37,407 nucleotides of DNA from Gammaproteobacteria bacterium (GCA_015655465.1 JAATEY010000302.1:1-37407), one strand, 5' to 3'. Positions 26,550 through 36,587 are shown, numbered from the stretch's first letter. Made by a program: numbers and translations. Notes: generated from the letters alone by a model not told the origin.

Positions 26550-29150
26550 ATGGGTGGCTCGACCATCATCTGCCCGATGGTCGCTGCAAGAACACGGACG
26601 TTGAAATGGCGACCCCCGAATGCAGGTCGGGTCGTCGCGGCGATGGCCGGCGTTGTGGCCTCCTTCGCCCTGCCTGCAGCAGCGGGCGAGTACGCCTACG
26701 ACCAGCCGGGTGACAGGCGCTTCGTGAGCAATACGGCGGTGCTCGAGCGCAATGGCACCGACAACCGGAGCACAAGGATTACTGCGCCGAGAGCCCAGGT
26801 GATGGCGAGGTTTACGCGCCGGCCCGTTATCGTCGACGGCGTCCGTGAAGCCGCCTGGGATGCGGCCACCGCGTATCCCATCACCAACAGGTTCAACGCC
26901 GACATGACGGCAGCCGCGCCGGATGCCACAGCGCATGGCACCCTGCGGATGCTGTGGGACGGGCCGGTGCTCTACCTGCTGGTGGAGGTTGCCGGCGACA
27001 GCACCCGCTCCGACTCCGCCACGCCGCAGTGGAACCGCGGCGGCTATGCGCCCGGGAGCGATGGGCTGTTCGTGTTCATGGATGTCTTCGACGATCAGTG
27101 GGGAGTGGAGACAGACACTCAGGGAGTCTTCTTCCTCGGCGCGAACCCCGGTCTTTCTGCGGTGACTTCGTACATCAACGCCGGCATTCCTTCGCTGGGC
27201 TCGTTCTTCAATGCAGGCCACCAGGATCATTCGCCACGACTGCAGGCCTTCAAGTCATCAGGTTATCGCGAAGGCGTTGGGGCGGGGAGCATCAACTACA
27301 CCTATGAGATGGCGCTGCAGATCGAGGGCTGGGGCGATGCATGGAATCGCGAACTCACCAACGGCACACGCATCGGTCTCGAGGTCGGCATCGCCGACCA
27401 GGGGCAATCCTTTGCATACCTGAGCAAGACGCAGCTGGATGCCGGACGCGAAGGCAACTCGAACCTGCCGAATTCCGAGCGCGTGCGCAATCGGGACTGG
27501 GGTGTGGTCACGCTGTCCGGCTGGAACCGCGTTGCCCCGTTTGCTTTCAGCGGATGGCGTGCCGATGAGGCCATCCGTTTCTGGAATTCGAAGAGCAATC
27601 CCGGCGACCTGGTGTGGTCGGCACGCTCCAGGGACCGGATGCTTGCGGCGATGAGGGCGTATCGGGCACTGAAGCCCGATGCCAGCCTGGCGCGCAAGCG
27701 CGCCGCCGTGCGCGAAGTCTGCGAGGCGTTCGCGGCGCTGCGCTGGGTCGACACGAAATTCCCCGATCCCCACGACCTGCCAGTGGTGCATGCCCTGCCC
27801 AATGTCTGGCAGTTCTTCGACAGGAAGAAGGGCACGAAGGGCATGGTGACAAATGCGCAGGAGTGGACTGCGCGCAAGCGTGAGCTGCTGGAGCTGGCCC
27901 AGTTCTACGAGTACGGCTACAAGCCGCGGCTGGGCGCGGACTACACCATCACGCTCACCGACAACAGCTACAGCGGTGCCGGCAATGCCAGCGTCAGCGC
28001 GCAGGTGACGCCCACCAATGTCCGCTTCGCCGGCGGCATGCCGCTGGACGTGACCATCAACGTGACATTGCCGGCGGCGGTGCCCGGAGATCAACGCGCA
28101 CCCATATCCTTCGGCGGCAACTGGACCGCCAACGGCATCGCCAGCGTCGCGTTTCCCAACTGGGCGGGCGACAGTCGCACCGATGCGGGAGCCTGGGGAA
28201 GTCCCAACCGCACCGGCACGTTTTATCGGCTCTTTCCCTACGCACGCAACAGTGCGTTGGCCGATTCCAGCATCCTGATTGCCAATGCCACCGCGGTGTC
28301 GATCCTGCTCGACATCCTGCAGCTGGCAGTCGCCGCGAATCCCCGGTTGCAGGCGAAGATCGACCCGGCCCGCGCGATCACCAAGGGTTTCTCCATCGGC
28401 GGCAAGAACGCCTTCGTTGCAGCTGTTTTCGATGAGCGCGTGAAGGTTGCGGTGAACGGCGGATCAGGAGCCACGGGCCCGGCCAGCTGGCGCTACAACG
28501 CGCAGGGGCAGGAGTACGATTTCAGCGATACGCCGTTCTACAACCCTGGCGCGGAGGACATCGTTGCGCATGGCACCGAAGGGCCGGGCAACAGCTATCG
28601 CCACAACCGTGTGCGCGAGACGGAGCTGTTCCGTCATTTCATGCCGTATGGACACATGTACGCCCACGAAGAGGGATCGTACGCGTATGGCGGCTACGGC
28701 CGACTGCCCTTCGACCAGGCGTTGCTGGTTGCCACGCTGGCGCCGGATCGGGCAATCCTGATCGACACCAACCTGAATGACTACAACGATGGGTCCATGA
28801 CCGACAACATGAGTCTGCAGATCGCCAGGGGCGTGTACCGGACACTGGGCGTGAACCCCGACGACTTCGTCAAGTTCAACAATGGCAACTATGTATCGAA
28901 GGGAGACCCGCACGGCGCGGCAGGCGCTGCGGTCGAAGGCAGGTATCTCAGCGACTTCTTCTTTGGTACGCAGACTCTTGACCAGGCTGAAGCCGACAGG
29001 CTCAATACCGATCCCTACCTGCTCAAGGTCTCGAACAACCGGACCCAGAGCCCGTATGAGTATTACTGGGGTGGATTCAACACCATCACCGGCGGGCGCA
29101 AGGGTGTCGCAGGGTCGGACGGGTGGTATTTCTACAGGTTTGATCGTTGA
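26550..29150 (+). CDS. CBM9-like domain fused to CE15 (glucuronoyl esterase)-like domain
   Basis: N-terminal RRPVIVDGVREAAWDAATAYPI...GTLRMLWDGPVLYLLVEVAGDST; C-terminal FSIGGKNAFVAAVFDERVKVAVNGGSG, LPFDQALLVATLAPDRAILIDTNLNDYND, IARGVYRTLGV. Start uncertain (26550 or 26577). Confidence 0.75.
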   Translation: MGGSTIICPMVAARTRTLKWRPPNAGRVVAAMAGVVASFALPAAAGEYAYDQPGDRRFVSNTAVLERNGTDNRSTRITAPRAQVMARFTRRPVIVDGVREAAWDAATAYPITNRFNADMTAAAPDATAHGTLRMLWDGPVLYLLVEVAGDSTRSDSATPQWNRGGYAPGSDGLFVFMDVFDDQWGVETDTQGVFFLGANPGLSAVTSYINAGIPSLGSFFNAGHQDHSPRLQAFKSSGYREGVGAGSINYTYEMALQIEGWGDAWNRELTNGTRIGLEVGIADQGQSFAYLSKTQLDAGREGNSNLPNSERVRNRDWGVVTLSGWNRVAPFAFSGWRADEAIRFWNSKSNPGDLVWSARSRDRMLAAMRAYRALKPDASLARKRAAVREVCEAFAALRWVDTKFPDPHDLPVVHALPNVWQFFDRKKGTKGMVTNAQEWTARKRELLELAQFYEYGYKPRLGADYTITLTDNSYSGAGNASVSAQVTPTNVRFAGGMPLDVTINVTLPAAVPGDQRAPISFGGNWTANGIASVAFPNWAGDSRTDAGAWGSPNRTGTFYRLFPYARNSALADSSILIANATAVSILLDILQLAVAANPRLQAKIDPARAITKGFSIGGKNAFVAAVFDERVKVAVNGGSGATGPASWRYNAQGQEYDFSDTPFYNPGAEDIVAHGTEGPGNSYRHNRVRETELFRHFMPYGHMYAHEEGSYAYGGYGRLPFDQALLVATLAPDRAILIDTNLNDYNDGSMTDNMSLQIARGVYRTLGVNPDDFVKFNNGNYVSKGDPHGAAGAAVEGRYLSDFFFGTQTLDQAEADRLNTDPYLLKVSNNRTQSPYEYYWGGFNTITGGRKGVAGSDGWYFYRFDR

Positions 29151-29189
29151 GCCAGCGGAACCGTTGCGCGTTGCATGGCCGGAATCCCT

Positions 29190-29729
29190 TCAGTCATAGA
29201 CCAGCGCCGCGCGCAGCGCCAATCCATTCCAGCGCAGTCCGGGCATGAGCTTGAGATCGATGAGTGCCACGAGGGCGCTTACCTGGAAGCCGGACCGCAA
29301 ACACAGTTCGGTGGCGGCGGTCAGCGTTCCGCCCGTGGCCATCACATCGTCGACGATGACGACGCGGCCGGACCCCGGCTGCATTTCAAGCGTGGCAGTG
29401 CCGTATTCGAGCTGATACGGCAGGCTCGACACCGGCGGCGGCAACTTGCCCTGCTTGCGGATGGGGATGAAGCCCTTGCCCCGGCGCAATGCCAGCGCTG
29501 CTCCCAGGATGAAGCCGCGCGATTCGACTCCGGTGATGGCATCGACCTGCGCCCACTCATCGGTGGAGAGCAGGCCATCCAGCGCAGCAATCGTGGGTTC
29601 GAATTGCGCCTTGAGCAGCGGCATGATGTTGCGAAACAGAATGCCAGGCTGCGGGAAGTCCGGCACGGCGACGATGTATTGCTTGAGGTCAATCACGGCT
29701 GGCTCGCCGACCAGCCGACGTTCCAGCAT
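29190..29729 (-). CDS. apt: Adenine phosphoribosyltransferase
   Basis: YIVAVPDFPQPGILFRNIMPLL; ITGVESRGFILGAALALRRGKGFIPIRKQGKLP; PRPP motif VVIVDDVMATGGTLTAA. Confidence 0.97.
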   Translation of the reverse strand: MLERRLVGEPAVIDLKQYIVAVPDFPQPGILFRNIMPLLKAQFEPTIAALDGLLSTDEWAQVDAITGVESRGFILGAALALRRGKGFIPIRKQGKLPPPVSSLPYQLEYGTATLEMQPGSGRVVIVDDVMATGGTLTAATELCLRSGFQVSALVALIDLKLMPGLRWNGLALRAALVYD

Positions 29730-29735
29730 GGCTGC

Positions 29736-31490
29736 TCAACGAATCAACGGTGATGGAACCACCGGCGGCTTCTGGGCTACTTCGCGCATGGGCTGAATCT
29801 CCAGGTCATTGACGATAAGGCCCGGGGCGATTACCGACACCGGCACCTGGCGACTGCCGAGCGAACCCGGCGCCGGTGCTATGGCGGGCGAGCCGCGGTA
29901 GGTAAGGAGCTCGCGTTCCGACGATGCGCCAAGCACGTTCCTGAAGATGTTCGGCGTCAGGGCACCAAAGCGCATCCCGCGCACGACCTGTTCTGCGCCG
30001 TCTGGCGTTACCCGGATGATCTGCGGAATCACCGGACCGCTGGGACCGCCGGCTCCTCCCTGGAGCCCTCCCCCGGTCAGCAGTGCCAGTATTTCCGAGA
30101 CATCGGTGGTGGATCCCGCGAGCGCCGCCGGTGATGCAAGCGAACGCACGATGTAGCCGAACGGCCTTCCTTCCTTCTTCAACAACGCCAGGTATGAGGC
30201 TTTCAACTGCGCGGACGGCACCGCCGCGGCGCTGGTCATCTGCACCACGCCGGCCTGCACCGAACCGCCCCTGCCGTGGCCGTTCGACTGTGGCAGGTTG
30301 CGTTGCGGGACACGGTTGGTGAGCAGCGTCAGGAGCTTTCCATTTTCCACCAGCGGCACGTCCTGCGCGGGAACTCCTTCGTCGTCGAGCTCGTACGCGC
30401 CAGCTACCGGCCGCGCGCCGAAACGCTTGAGGGACGGGGTGTCGGTTACCGACAACTCGTCCGCCATCACCCGCGAACCGATGCGGGACAGGAATGGTGG
30501 CACCGGCCCCTGTGTCGAGCGCTCATTGTCCGGCGCGCGCGTGGCCAGCAGCGCCGGCACCAGCACCTGCGCGGTCAGTTCAGCGCCGGCGCGCCCTTCG
30601 AACAGCACGGGCCCGGTGTACTCCTCGCCGACGCTGACCGCCCGCGCTGCCGTCAGGCGTGTCGCGAACTCGCGGGTGCGCGCAACCAGGTCGGAGGTTG
30701 CGGGCATGTCGGACAGCGTGGGCTCGAAGATCTCGAAGAAGTCCCGGACCGGCAGACCGTCGACCGCCTGCGTGTCGGCAATCACGCGCATTCCGGCAAT
30801 GCCGACAGGCGTCACGATACTGAAGCCCTCGCTGTTGACGTAGTAGCGACGCCCGCGCTCCTCGGTGAGGTTGACCTCCGATGACAGGATTTCCGGGCTC
30901 GACAGGAACACGCCGGACAGTTGTCGCACCCGCTCGGTCCAGTCGGTCCAGGCTGGCGCCGACAAGGTGGGCAAGGTCGGCGCCAGCACCCGCTGGACCG
31001 GCGTTGCTTTGGAGAAATCGGGAATCGATTCGCCGGCCTTGCGGTTCTGGAATGCGGCCTTCTTCCGGGCGAACACGTTCACTGCGCGCTTGTATGCGGC
31101 GTCCGTCAGCAGCCAGATCTGCCGGCGCAGTACGTCGTAGTCATCGTCCAGCGCCCCGGCCACGGAATCGGCGGCGAAGCTGCTGGTGCTGGTGAAGCGC
31201 GAACTGTCGAAATCGTAGTCTCCCACCCGCACTTCCACACGCAGTACCCGGTTGCGGCCAGTACCTTCGTCGGAAACTTCTCCGAGCCGGGCGGTCAGCC
31301 GGCGGCCGGATGTGTCATCGAGCTGGCAGGCGATGTAGTAAGGCACCGGTTGCCCTTCGATCCGCAACCCCGACATCGACCGCTGCAGCTCGGCCTGCAT
31401 CGCGGCGATAATGGGATCCTCCTGTGCCGCCATCGACGGGCCGGCCATACCCAGGGCACAGACCACCATCAGCAGAATGCGTGTGCGCAT
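29736..31490 (-). CDS. TldD/TldE(PmbA)-like protein lacking the HExxxH motif, with signal peptide
   Basis: 584 aa; parallels the next CDS across its length; RRYYVNSEGF, LDDEGVPAQDVPLVENGKLLTLLTNRVPQRNLPQSNGHGR; region equivalent to HEIFGHRIEGHR reads LTAQVLVPALLATR. Confidence 0.85.
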   Translation of the reverse strand: MRTRILLMVVCALGMAGPSMAAQEDPIIAAMQAELQRSMSGLRIEGQPVPYYIACQLDDTSGRRLTARLGEVSDEGTGRNRVLRVEVRVGDYDFDSSRFTSTSSFAADSVAGALDDDYDVLRRQIWLLTDAAYKRAVNVFARKKAAFQNRKAGESIPDFSKATPVQRVLAPTLPTLSAPAWTDWTERVRQLSGVFLSSPEILSSEVNLTEERGRRYYVNSEGFSIVTPVGIAGMRVIADTQAVDGLPVRDFFEIFEPTLSDMPATSDLVARTREFATRLTAARAVSVGEEYTGPVLFEGRAGAELTAQVLVPALLATRAPDNERSTQGPVPPFLSRIGSRVMADELSVTDTPSLKRFGARPVAGAYELDDEGVPAQDVPLVENGKLLTLLTNRVPQRNLPQSNGHGRGGSVQAGVVQMTSAAAVPSAQLKASYLALLKKEGRPFGYIVRSLASPAALAGSTTDVSEILALLTGGGLQGGAGGPSGPVIPQIIRVTPDGAEQVVRGMRFGALTPNIFRNVLGASSERELLTYRGSPAIAPAPGSLGSRQVPVSVIAPGLIVNDLEIQPMREVAQKPPVVPSPLIR

Positions 31491-31492
31491 GT

Positions 31493-33211
31493 TCAGGATC
31501 CCTTGCGTGACGACGGCGCCGGCAGGATCGGCAGGGTTTCCTGCGACTGGCTCTTCTTCTGCACCTCGACCTCGCTGATCAGCAGCGCCGGCGAAGCCGC
31601 CGAAACCGGCACGCTGCCGCTCTCGGCCCCGCAGGTGCCGTTGAAGACTTCCATCCGGTTGTCCGTGGCCATGATCTTGCTGAAAGCCGCGAGCGGCGTG
31701 CCGATGAGATCGACACCACGCACCAGCTCCCGGGGCCGGTCGTCCGCATATACCCGGTACACGACATTCGGCAGCACGTTGAACGCGTTGGGCGTGGTCC
31801 GCCCCGTCTGCGTAAAGCCGCCTTCGATGTTCTCGAAGTAGAGCCCGAACGGCTTGCCCTGCTTCCTGATCTCCTCTTTCAGCATCGCCAGCAGCCGCTC
31901 CGGCGCAACTGTCTGCGAAGACTGGACCAGCAGGTTGGACTGCCGTGACACCGGTTTCGATCCCGGCTGCGCCCGGCCATGCCCGTTGGATTGCGGGAAC
32001 GCCGCCAGTGGTGTGCGTCCCAGCAGGAACGTCTTGAGGATGCCTTTGTCGACCACGGTCACCGGCCGGGCGCGCACGCCCTCGTCGTCGAACTGGTAGT
32101 AGCCATTGAGCGCCACGTTGCCCAGCCGCTCGAGCGTCGGGTCGAACACGACGCTCAGGAACGGCGGCAGCACTGCCTCGTTCAGCCGCTTGGCAAAGGT
32201 CTGTGCGTCGTCAGCGCTCTTCTGGCGATGTCCCTCGATGCGGTGCCCGAAGATCTCGTGGAAGAACACGCCCGCGGCGCGGCCGGAAAGAATGGCCGGG
32301 ACGGTGGCCGGATCGACCAGCGGCGCTTTGCGCAGGCGCGCCAGCTGCGCCACCATCTCCCGCGCTTCACGGACCAGTTCCGCTTCTGCCGGCAGGCCTT
32401 CCGCCGTGCGGGCGAAATACGTGGCGTACAGCGGCAGCTCCATGCCGTCGTCGGCCTTGGTCGCAGCCTGGATGCCCACGCGCCAGACCACGCCCGATGT
32501 AGAGAGGTTCGAGCCCTCGCTGTTGCTGTAATAACGCGTGGTCGACTCGATCGATATCTGCACATCGCCACGGAAGACCAGTGGGTCCTGGGCAAACTCC
32601 GCCGAGATGCGGCGCGCGCGCCGTTCCCATACGGCCTTGTCCACCGTGTAGGTCGCCGGCTGGGCGACCGACGACTGTGGCTGCTCGCGCGAGAAGTCCG
32701 GCGCCGGGCTTTCATCCTTCACCGTGGCCGCGACATTGGCCCGCACGCGGGTAAGCGCCTCGGTAGCCTGCTTGAAGGCGCGGTCGGTGGCCCGCCAGAA
32801 TGCGGCACGGATCGGTGCCTCCACATCGGTGAGCGGCAGCGGTACGCGGCTGGGCCCCTGGGAGCTGAGCAGGGTCTCCAGAGCGGACGTGCCGCCGCGC
32901 AGTGCATGGGTGCTGTCGAGTGTGTAGTCACCCGCGCGTACTTCCACCGTGCCGAACCGGTTCCGGCCCTGCTCGCTGCGCTGGAGCGCACCAAAGGATG
33001 CCTGGATCACGGTGCCGCTCAGATCCTGAATCGTGTAGCTGACGAAGTACGGTGGAATCGGTTCCCGCGCGAGCCGGTCGAAATTCCGCCGCAGTTCGGA
33101 CTGCAGGATGTTGCCAAGTGCGGAGCTGGTATCGCTGCGGGTTGCCGGCACAGCGGCCCCGGTAGTCATGGCAAGGAGACTGACCAGAAACACCCGTTTC
33201 AACATTGACAT
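31493..33211 (-). CDS. TldD-like metalloprotease with HExxxH motif and signal peptide
   Basis: ATG at 33211 (MSMLKRVFLVSLLAMTTGAAVPA); AAGVFFHEIFGHRIEGHRQK; FDDEGVRARPVTVVDKGILKTFLLGRTPLAAFPQSNGHGRAQ. Confidence 0.92.
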   Translation of the reverse strand: MSMLKRVFLVSLLAMTTGAAVPATRSDTSSALGNILQSELRRNFDRLAREPIPPYFVSYTIQDLSGTVIQASFGALQRSEQGRNRFGTVEVRAGDYTLDSTHALRGGTSALETLLSSQGPSRVPLPLTDVEAPIRAAFWRATDRAFKQATEALTRVRANVAATVKDESPAPDFSREQPQSSVAQPATYTVDKAVWERRARRISAEFAQDPLVFRGDVQISIESTTRYYSNSEGSNLSTSGVVWRVGIQAATKADDGMELPLYATYFARTAEGLPAEAELVREAREMVAQLARLRKAPLVDPATVPAILSGRAAGVFFHEIFGHRIEGHRQKSADDAQTFAKRLNEAVLPPFLSVVFDPTLERLGNVALNGYYQFDDEGVRARPVTVVDKGILKTFLLGRTPLAAFPQSNGHGRAQPGSKPVSRQSNLLVQSSQTVAPERLLAMLKEEIRKQGKPFGLYFENIEGGFTQTGRTTPNAFNVLPNVVYRVYADDRPRELVRGVDLIGTPLAAFSKIMATDNRMEVFNGTCGAESGSVPVSAASPALLISEVEVQKKSQSQETLPILPAPSSRKGS

Positions 33212-33370
33212 GGCGCTACGATCCTTCGTTGACGCAGACGATTCTTTTGCAGTATCTCGTGCCACGCTGATTTTCGCCATCGGCATGCGTGACCGGCATT
33301 GTTGCCGTGCAGCAGAGTATCCGGCGACACGCGATCCTGCGAAAAGCAAATAATGACAAGGGAGGCAGTC

Positions 33371-33946
33371 ATGAAAGTACATCGCTCCATGGGCCATGTT
33401 GCGCTTGCAACGCTGGCCGTCATGCCGGCGCTCGCGATGCCGGCCATTGCCGTGGCCCAGGCCAGCAGGCCCACGATCGAACAGCGGCTGCAACGCGTGG
33501 AGGACGAACTCGCCATCCGCCGCGTGCTGGTCGACTACTCCGCCACGCAGGATGCCCACGACTATGCCGGCTATGCCGCGCTGTTTGCCAGGAACGGCGA
33601 ATGGGTGAACGGGAAGACTGTGCACAAGGGTCGCGAGGCGATCCTCAAGATGCTGATCGACCTCTACGGTGCTCCGCCACCCGGCTACGTCAACAACGAG
33701 AGCTTTCACATCAGCTCTAATCCCGAGATCGATGTGAACGGCGACCGGGCGACGGCACGCTCGCGCCATCTGCTCGTCATGCGTGGGCCCAAAGGCGAAC
33801 CGACACCGGCCCTGGCCGGTCGTTACGAGGACGAATTCATCCGCGAGGATGGCAAGTGGAAGATCCTGCGCCGCGTCGACTATCCGGTCATGCCGACTTC
33901 CGGGGAATGGATGAAGTTCATCGGCGAGCGCAAGACTGCACAATGA
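33371..33946 (+). CDS. Exported single-domain SnoaL/NTF2-like protein
   Basis: gggaggcag SD then ATG at 33371; signal peptide; RVEDELAIRRVLVDYSATQDAHDYAGYAALFARNGEWVNG...GRYEDEFIREDGKWKILRRVDYP. Confidence 0.92.
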   Translation: MKVHRSMGHVALATLAVMPALAMPAIAVAQASRPTIEQRLQRVEDELAIRRVLVDYSATQDAHDYAGYAALFARNGEWVNGKTVHKGREAILKMLIDLYGAPPPGYVNNESFHISSNPEIDVNGDRATARSRHLLVMRGPKGEPTPALAGRYEDEFIREDGKWKILRRVDYPVMPTSGEWMKFIGERKTAQ

Positions 33947-35460
33947 GCCTGCGTCGCCGCGCTGCAACCCGTTTCCCCTTGACCGTGTGTGTCGCGCTGT
34001 GGAGTAGCGCGGCGCTCTGTGCCGGGCCGGCGCAAGTGACCGGCGACATGCCGCTGGCGGAGTACGCGCGTCATGCCGAGGGGAAGGAGTTCTACGGGCT
34101 GTATCTCTTCGGCAGCAAGGCAGGGTGGATGGTCGATGAATCGCGCGTCGCCGACTATCAGGGCAAGCCGGTTTTCGAGAACCTGATCGAGATGCACGTG
34201 GAGCTGAAAGTGCTCGACTCGCGGAAGAAAAGCGACCACACGAGCGTGACGCGTTTCGCGCTCGAAGGTGAGGGGGCGATCGTTTCGGTCGTGGAGACCG
34301 ACGTGGAGGATGGCGCCAGCGTGGAACGCGAGGCCGCGCGTGAGGGAAACAGGCTGCGAATCACCACCCGCGAGAATGGCGCAGCCAGCGAACGCGTGGT
34401 GCCGTTGCCGCGCACCACGCTGCAGCAGACGCGTGACGCCGAGGTCTGGCTTGCCAGACGGCCGGGGAAGGGCGAGACGTTCAGGACACACGAGATCTCC
34501 CTGGACCAGGACAAGGTCGAAACAGAGCAGATCATGGAGTTCATCGAGGCGGTGCCACTGGTCTGGGGAGGTGTGCCGGTGTCGGCCAGCCGCGTCATGC
34601 TGAATCAGGATGGCGGCCGGATTGAAGCGCTGCTGGGGCCCAACAGCAAGTTGTTGCGCGGCACGGTCGGAGGGGCGTTGGAGATTCGCGCGGAGGATGA
34701 GGCGATCGCCAGGGCGCAAGGCGGCGCTGCGATCGACATGCTGACCGCCTCTGCGATCAAGGTTGCCGAGCCGCTCGGCGACGGCAGGCTGATCACCGGA
34801 CTCACGCTGGAACTCTCCGGTCTTGGCGATTTCCACGTTCCATCCAGAGGCCGGCAGCGTGTGCAGCCGCTGGGCAATGGGCGCGCGCTGGTGCAGCTCT
34901 CACGCGAGGCGGATGCGCCGGAGCCCACCCGCCTCAGCAGGAAAGAGCGCGAGTATTTCCTGCGCGCGACGCCGAGCGTGCAGAAGGATGATGAGGCGAT
35001 CAGGAAGCTCGCCGCGGAGATCGTCGGTGACGAGAAAAACCCGGTGCGGATCGCTGCGAGAATCGTCGACTGGATCGCCGGGAACATTCGCCCCACCTAT
35101 GCGGCGGACGCCTCGACTGCCACCGCCGTCCTCCGGCAGAAGGCCGGTGACTGCACCGAACATACGCTGCTGTTCACGACACTGGCACGTGCCGCCGGTG
35201 TCCCCGCGCGGCAGCTTGGCGGCGTGGTCTACTCGGATGAGCCGTCGCCCCTGTTCGCCTGGCACGCCTGGGCCGAGGTCCACGACGGACAGGGATGGAT
35301 CACGGTCGATCCGACCTTCAAGCAGCTGCGTATCGACCCGACGCACCTGCAGCTGGGTGTGGACGATGGCGACGACATGGAAGGCAACGAACTGTCCTGG
35401 GTCAACATCCTTGGCGCCGTGAAGATCGACGTGAGAAAAGTGGATCGAGGCCGGCAATGA
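33943..35460 (+). CDS. Exported transglutaminase-like domain protein
   Basis: ATG overlaps upstream TGA (atga); catalytic-type motifs KAGDCTEHTLLFTTLARAAGVPAR, FAWHAWAEVHDGQGWITVDPTFKQ. Confidence 0.92.
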   Translation: MSLRRRAATRFPLTVCVALWSSAALCAGPAQVTGDMPLAEYARHAEGKEFYGLYLFGSKAGWMVDESRVADYQGKPVFENLIEMHVELKVLDSRKKSDHTSVTRFALEGEGAIVSVVETDVEDGASVEREAAREGNRLRITTRENGAASERVVPLPRTTLQQTRDAEVWLARRPGKGETFRTHEISLDQDKVETEQIMEFIEAVPLVWGGVPVSASRVMLNQDGGRIEALLGPNSKLLRGTVGGALEIRAEDEAIARAQGGAAIDMLTASAIKVAEPLGDGRLITGLTLELSGLGDFHVPSRGRQRVQPLGNGRALVQLSREADAPEPTRLSRKEREYFLRATPSVQKDDEAIRKLAAEIVGDEKNPVRIAARIVDWIAGNIRPTYAADASTATAVLRQKAGDCTEHTLLFTTLARAAGVPARQLGGVVYSDEPSPLFAWHAWAEVHDGQGWITVDPTFKQLRIDPTHLQLGVDDGDDMEGNELSWVNILGAVKIDVRKVDRGRQ

Positions 35461-35546
35461 TCAGCTCCTGCAAGGACCTGACGAGCCTGCTGCAAAGGTC
35501 CGTGCTAGCCTCGGCAAAGTAGAACAAGCAGGGAAACGGGGGTGTC

Positions 35547-36587
35547 ATGACTACAACGATGCGTGCATCTGCATGGGGCAGGATCGCGGTGACTGCGGCC
35601 ATGGCTTTCACTGTGGCGCTGGTACACGCGGCCCAGCCGCCGACCGCTGCTGCACCGGGTGCGCTGGCGGCACCGCCTGCGCCGCAGCCACCCAGGGCGC
35701 CGCTGGTGCCGCAGATTCCCGCACCGGCCTGTGACCGCGCCTGCCTCACCAGGCTCATCGACGCCTGGTACGCGGCGCTGACGGCCAACAATGCGGCCGG
35801 CCTGCCGCAGGCCGCAGGCGCGCGCATCACCGATAACGGCAAGGAGAAGAAACTCGCCGACACCTTCTGGGCCAGTGCCGAGCAGGTGATCTGGCGCTTC
35901 GACATCGCCAATGTGCACCGCGGCGATACCGGCACGCAGGCGGTGGTGCGCAATGCCGACGGCAGCAAGACCATGCACCTGCTGCGCCTCAAGGTGAAGT
36001 CCGGCGCCATCACGGAGATCGAGATCATCAAGTGCAACCAGGGTGAAGCCGATCGCCTGTGGGGCCCGGACCAGCTCACCACGGTGTCGCCACTGCTGAC
36101 GCTGTCGCTGCGCGAACAGGAGCGCGAGTCCTATTACGACCTGATCGGCGCGGCGGAGAGCTACTGGCGCGCCTTCCAGACCAATGGCACGACGCTGTAC
36201 CGTCGCGCGCGCATCGCCCCGGATGCGCAGCGTTTTGAAAACGGTTTCCAGACCACGGGCATCATGCGCAACGGCGTTTTCAACGACACACAACGCGGCT
36301 TCGACGAAGGCGCATTCATCGGCCGCAATCTCTGGGGCCGCCGTTATGCCGTGGTGGATGAAGAGCGTGGCGTGGTGCTGTGCATCGTGCGCTTCGGCCT
36401 CAAGGCCGGCGCGACGAGCCAGAGCGTGGCGACCTCGAATGATCGGCTGGTGGGCGAATTCTTTGCAGTCAAGAACGGCCAGATCTCGCATATCCAGGCC
36501 GTGCTGTTCAACCTGCCGGATGCGCAACCGACAGGCTGGCCAACCACGGACTATGGGCCTGACCGCGGGTCGTCAGATTTCTATTGA
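35547..36587 (+). CDS. Exported two-domain SnoaL/NTF2-like protein (CDRACL paralog C)
   Basis: Pro/Ala-rich exported N-terminus then CDRACLTRLIDAWYAALTANNAAGLPQAAGARITDNG; second domain GRRYAVVDEERGVVLCIVRFG...VKNGQISHIQAVLFNLPD. Confidence 0.85.
   Translation: MTTTMRASAWGRIAVTAAMAFTVALVHAAQPPTAAAPGALAAPPAPQPPRAPLVPQIPAPACDRACLTRLIDAWYAALTANNAAGLPQAAGARITDNGKEKKLADTFWASAEQVIWRFDIANVHRGDTGTQAVVRNADGSKTMHLLRLKVKSGAITEIEIIKCNQGEADRLWGPDQLTTVSPLLTLSLREQERESYYDLIGAAESYWRAFQTNGTTLYRRARIAPDAQRFENGFQTTGIMRNGVFNDTQRGFDEGAFIGRNLWGRRYAVVDEERGVVLCIVRFGLKAGATSQSVATSNDRLVGEFFAVKNGQISHIQAVLFNLPDAQPTGWPTTDYGPDRGSSDFY

Noticed and set aside
31979-33208. 409-aa plus-strand ORF
   Set aside because: Antisense to the TldD-like gene that carries HEIFGH; no independent evidence.
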